From Vigna angularis (Eukaryota > Streptophyta > Magnoliopsida > Fabales > Fabaceae), in the NCBI RefSeq assembly GCF_016808095.1, contig NC_068978.1:31988160-32052159 (forward strand): DNA of 64,000 nucleotides, given 5' to 3'. Below, one piece after another: positions 60,165 through 64,000 of this stretch (position 1 is the stretch's first letter; every line of letters starts with the position of its first letter). A model generated the notes under the pieces. The model had not been told where the DNA came from. It saw nothing but the letters and a program-made list of their open reading frames with translations, and searched no databases. Position numbers and translations under genes: made by a program.

Positions 60165-60565
60165 GACTTTAAGTCTAACTCAACTTTAAAAAATTGACTT
60201 ATAAGGTGAAGTTTACACTTACATATACAATGTAAATTGGTCTTATCTCTAATAAATGTGAAACTTCCATCACATCTCCTTATGTCGAGGTATATACATC
60301 TCAAATGTGATACTAAACATTAATGAGTGGTATGATGGTAGGTGAAACCGTAAAACCAGCAAAAATCAAATTTTATTAGGATAAACTTTAACTCATGGCT
60401 CTAATACCATGCTAAAAAGTAGACTTTAAGTTTAATTTAATTCTACAAAACTGACTTGTATGGTGAGGTTTTTGCATCCACATATATCTTTTAAATTGAC
60501 CTTATCTCTAGTCGATGTAGAATTTTCAACATATCCCTTATTCTGAGGTATATACATATTGATAA
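60165..60565. repeat. inserted repeat, two direct copies of a 130-bp legume-type unit
   Basis: Copies starting gactttaag at about 60168 and 60423 share the phrases ttgacttataaggtgaagttt / ctgacttgtatggtgaggttt and gaggtatatacat, spaced 255 bp. The insert interrupts the minus-strand gypsy integrase. A related diverged copy lies near 6285. The family is common in legume DNA but I cannot name it. Confidence 0.6.
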
Positions 60566-60569
60566 AATG

Positions 60570-60696
60570 GATTGTTCTTGCAATGAAATAGGATCATGAT
60601 AGTCAAATTTTTATTTAGTTAATATAGGATGGTCTCTACCATAAACAATCTTAAATGAGGTCATTCCACTACTATGATCATAACAAGTATTATATC
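60570..60696 (-). pseudogene. gypsy integrase segment between the two inserts
   Basis: The minus frame reads through SSGMTSFKIVYGRDHP, the GMTPFEVVYGR block of plant gypsy integrases. It has one stop. Its upstream neighbour is at 63888-64000. Confidence 0.75.
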
Positions 60697-60847
60697 TGTT
60701 AGATGTTAAGTTGTGTGTTTATGTTAATTGGGCTTAACCCATTCTGTATTTAGGGTTTAACCCTTATCTTATATTATAAATAAACTACCCTATGTGTATG
60801 CTAAACACATAAGGGAGATTTCTCCTAATCTTCTCTACTATTTCATA
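60697..60847 (+). repeat. 5' LTR of the copia element
   Basis: About 150 bp with a TATA box (attataaataaac, near 60772-60782). Confidence 0.9.
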
Positions 60848-60867
60848 TGGTATAGGAGGAGGACGTC

Positions 60868-62290
60868 CATGAAGCGCATAACCCTTAATTGTGTTATTTC
60901 ATTTACCAAAGATTCTGTTTGGTTGCAGGACCGGAGTTCGAAACACATTATTGGCACAGGATGTAAGTCTCATGGCCTATATCATCTCATCCCTTCTCCA
61001 CATGCTGGCGTAATTATGGAGTCACCATCCCTTCTTCATGCTCAGTTAGGTCATCCCAGTCTTACCAAACTACAACAACTTGTTCCGAGTCTGTCGAAAT
61101 TATCAAGTTTGTCGTGTGAGTCTTGTCAGTTAGGTAAACATACTCGTAGTTCCTTTCCTCGTAGCGTTTCACAACGAGCGTCATCCCCCTTTTCATTGGT
61201 TCATTATGATATTTGGGGACCTAGTCGTGTTAAGTCAACTTTAGGATTTCAGTATTTTGTTACCTTTATTGATGACTATTCCAGATGTACTTGGTTGTTT
61301 CTTATTAAGAATTGTTCTGAGTTGTTTTCTATTTTTCAATCTTTTTTCAATGAAATAAAAACTCAGTTTGGGGTTTCTATTCGTACTTTACGCAGTGATA
61401 ATGGCCGTGAATACCTTTCTCAACCGTTTAAACATTTCATGGCTTCTCATGGCATTCTTCACCAAACCTCATGTGCCTATACCCCTCAACAAAATGGGGT
61501 GGCTGAACGCAAGAATAGACACCTTATTGAAACAACTCGTACCCTTCTCATTCATAGTCAAGTACCCTCACGTTTTTGGGGTGATGCTGTTCTCAGGGCA
61601 TGTTATTTTATCAACCGCATGCCATCTTCCGTCCTAGATAACAAAATCCCTCATTCTATCTTATTTCCTCAAGACCCTCTACATCCATTACCTCTTAGAG
61701 TTTTTGGGTCTACATGTTTTGTTCATGATTTTAGTCCTGGTCTTAATAAGTTATGTCCTAGGTCTCACAAATGTGTCTTCTTAGGATTTCCACGATCACA
61801 AAAGGGCTATAAGTGTTTTTCCCCTTCCCTCAATCGTCATTTTATCTCTGCTGATGTCACTTTTGATGAATCTTCTTTTTACTTTACACATCTATCTTCT
61901 AGTTTTGTACCTCTCTTTATTACTGTTGATATTCCTCTTATCTGTGATCCTCCTGGCGATGCTCCACCCATTTTGTCTCCTCCTTCTTTAGACTCTCATT
62001 CACCACAGGATCATCCTTCACTACCACCCCTTCAAGTTTATAGTCGCCGCAATTGTCTCCCTCAAGGCTCACTTCCAGTTCCGCCTCCTGTGTCTCCTCC
62101 GGCTCCAGCAAATGAGTCTAACTTCCCTATTGCCCTCCGTAAAGGTATACGCTCTACCCGCAACCCTTCCCCCCATTATACTGTTCTTAGTTACCATAGA
62201 TTATCTCCATCTTTTTACACTTGTCTCTCATCCATTTCTTCTGTGTCAATTCCTAAATCTGTGGGTGATGCCTTAACTCATCCTGGCTAG
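60868..62290 (+). pseudogene. copia GAG-pre-integrase and integrase
   Basis: The frame holds the zinc-binding HHCC part (HAQLGHPS, then CESCQLGKH), then the integrase core with its first Asp in HYDIWGP, FIDDYSR, the second Asp in LRSDNGREY and the Glu in NGVAERKNR. It ends at a TAG where the family has a tryptophan; a second such TAG follows at 62339. The upstream part of pol is deleted, so no normal polyprotein can be made. Confidence 0.9.
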
Positions 62291-63502
62291 CGTCAAGCTA
62301 TGCTGGATGAATTAAGTGCTTTACAGAAAAGTGGAACTTAGGAGCTTGTCCAATTACCATCTGGAAAGTCTGTTGTTGGTTGCAGGTGGGTGTATGCTGT
62401 CAAGGTTGGCCCTGATGGCATAATTGATCGTCTGAAAGCTCGACTGGTTGCCAAAGGCTACACACAGATTTTTGGGTTGGATTATGGTGATACTTTTTCT
62501 CCAGTGGCAAAAATGACTTCTGTTCGCATATTCATTGCCATGGCCGCTCTTCGACAATGGCCTCTTTACCAACTTGATGTCAAAAATGCTTTCCTAAATG
62601 GTGATTTGTATGAAGAAATTTATATGGAGCAACCGCTTGGCTTTGTTGCTCAGGGGGAGTCATCTGGATTGGTATGTCGTCTTCGCAAATCCTTATATGG
62701 CCTAAAACAATCTCCTCAGGCTTGGTTTAGTAAATTCAGCTGTGTTGTTCAACAATTTGGTATGTCTCGCAGTGAAGCGGATCATTCAGTGTTCTATCGC
62801 TACTCAAGTGCTGGATGTATTTACTTAATAGTGTATGTCGATGATATTGTTCTCACAGGAAGTGACTATCTCGGCATCTCTCAGATGAAACAACACCTTT
62901 GTCATCATTTTCAAACCAAAGATCTTGGCAAACTCCGGTACTTTTTGGGTATTGAAGTAGCACAATCCAATGATGGTATTGTCATATCTCAGAGGAAGTA
63001 TGCGTTAGACATCTTGGAGGAAACAGGGTTAATGAACTGTAAATCTGTTGAGACACCTATGGACCCTAACATCAAACTCCTACCAAATCAGGGGGAGCCT
63101 TTCTCAGATCCTGAACGGTACAGAAGATTAGTTGGTAAATTAAACTATCTTACTGTTACGCGTCCTGACATTTCCTTCGCAGTTAGTGTGGTGAGTCAAT
63201 TTCTAAACTCCCCATTTGAAGACCATTGGGATGCAGTTGTTCGCATACTGAAGTATATTAAAGGATCACCGGGAAAATGTTTGCTATATGGCCCTAACAA
63301 CGATACAAAAATCGTTTGCTATTCAGATGCTGATTGGGCTTGTTCCCCTTCTGATAGGAGGTCTACTTCTGGATATTGTGTCTCTATTGGTGACAACCTG
63401 ATATCTTGGAAAAGTAAGAAGCAAAGTGTTATGGCAAGGTCCAGCGCAGAAGCAGAATATAGAGCTATGGCATCTGCTACTTGCCATGGCACTTATATGT
63501 GA
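62291..63502 (+). pseudogene. copia reverse transcriptase and RNase H
   Basis: Open from about 62342 to 63502. It shows DTFSPVAKMTSVR, QLDVKNAFLNGDL, LYGLKQSPQAW, the catalytic YVDD (in IVYVDDIVLTG), DLGKLRYFLGIE, RPDISFAVSVVSQF, and RNase H motifs YSDADWA and [14 protein letters not shown] short deletion after residue ATCHGTYM shifts the frame; the end of RNase H is readable to [14 protein letters not shown] at about 63690. The type is Ale/Retrofit-like. Confidence 0.9.
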
Positions 63503-63738
63503 TAATCAAGCTGCTCTTCATTAGCTCTAACCCTGTCTTCCATGAGAGAACCAAGCACATTGAAATTGATTGTCATTTTATTAGAGAAAAATCATATCCA
63601 GAGATATCAAGACTAAGTTCGTTAACTCAAGCAACCAGTTGACAGACATATTCACCAAGTCCTTACGAGGACCTAGAATTGACTATCTTTGTAACAAGCT
63701 TGGAACATATGATTTATATGCTCCAGCTTGAAGGGGAG

Positions 63739-63887
63739 TGTTAGATGTTAAGTTGTGTGTTTATATTAATTGGGCTTAGCACATTCTGTATTTAAGGTTT
63801 AACTCTTATCTTACATTATAAATAAACTATCTTATGTATGCTAAACACATAAGGAAGATTTCTCCTAATCTTCTCTACTATTTCATA
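63739..63887 (+). repeat. 3' LTR of the copia element
   Basis: The 149-bp direct repeat of 60697-60847, ending CTATTTCATA, then the target duplication ATATC. Confidence 0.9.
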
Positions 63888-64000
63888 ATATCAATAGTTT
63901 GCCGAAGACAACATCTTTAACTAGTCTTTAGGAGAATGATAAGTAAAGCATCTCAAATACATTGCATGTATTTAAGGATTCTGATTGCCGATCAAATCGT
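63888..64000 (-). pseudogene. gypsy integrase segment at the window edge
   Basis: The minus frame reads YLRCFTYHSPKD and LKMLSSANY, with TAG and TGA at positions where the family has tryptophan. When the copia element and one duplication copy are disregarded, it is in frame with the segment at 60570-60696. Confidence 0.78.

Larger units (their letters stand above)
60697..63887 (+). mobile_element. copia retrotransposon, internally deleted, with both LTRs and target duplication
   Basis: The LTRs at 60697-60847 and 63739-63887 both start TGTTAGATG and differ by only a few bases and short indels. ATATC flanks both sides (60692-60696 and 63888-63892). A primer-site-like TGGTATAGGAG follows the 5' LTR, and a purine tract AAGGGGAG precedes the 3' LTR. 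Gag and protease are missing: the coding part starts just before the integrase. It is a non-autonomous young insertion in a gypsy integrase gene. Confidence 0.92.

Overview
The window is nuclear DNA of a dicot plant, most likely a phaseoloid legume (Vigna/Phaseolus-like). The evidence is spliced genes with GT-AG introns, AT-rich intergenic DNA, a giant Ogre-type LTR retrotransposon (typical of legumes) and several other nested plant retroelements. The species call is an inference, because no search could be run.

Layout. 1-1916: decayed Ty1/copia pol remnant followed by a 4 x 103 bp tandem array. 3654-4622 (-): a DUF1191-type membrane protein gene. 4630-12190: AT-rich intergenic DNA with two solo LTRs that still have perfect 5-bp target duplications (7605-7894 and 10427-11394) and a long TA microsatellite. 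12192-13754 (-): a spliced coiled-coil protein gene. 15241-15757: one end of a CACTA transposon. 15758-32047: an Ogre-like element with a 5.0-kb 5' LTR, tRNA-type primer site, decayed ORF1 and gag, no recognisable protease-RT-integrase, and an antisense gene for a small WUSCHEL-type (WOX) homeodomain protein. 32048-39.9 kb: a second gypsy element in the opposite orientation with a 2.6-kb LTR, an intact 443-codon gag-like ORF and a second copy of the same WOX-type gene, again antisense to gag. 39822-41720 (-): a bromodomain gene in at least ten exons, cut off at its 3' end by the retroelement block. 42728-47573 (+): a complete 11-exon DEAD-box RNA helicase gene of the DDX54/Dbp10/RH29 type. 49315-49959 (+): an unrecognised 214-aa protein. 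51266-53161: LTR, primer site and gag of a third gypsy element. 53721-56023 (+): a nuclear group II intron maturase gene (nMAT type) with a frameshift. 56745-57501 (-): a LURP-one-related (LOR) gene. 59632-64000: a gypsy pol on the minus strand whose integrase is split by a 3.2-kb copia element with intact target duplications.

How the parts relate. The host genes are ordinary housekeeping or plant-specific genes and are not co-regulated in any visible way. The most unusual part is 23-40 kb. Two retroelements with different gag types each carry, downstream of gag and convergent with it, the same three-exon transcription unit. That unit has a conserved palindromic promoter element, a TATA box, a leader intron, a homeodomain exon, a C-terminal exon and a conserved 3' end. 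Both homeodomain ORFs are intact although the surrounding gag and pol of the Ogre element are decayed. I regard this as the best candidate for an undescribed system: a transcription-factor gene carried antisense by LTR retrotransposons.
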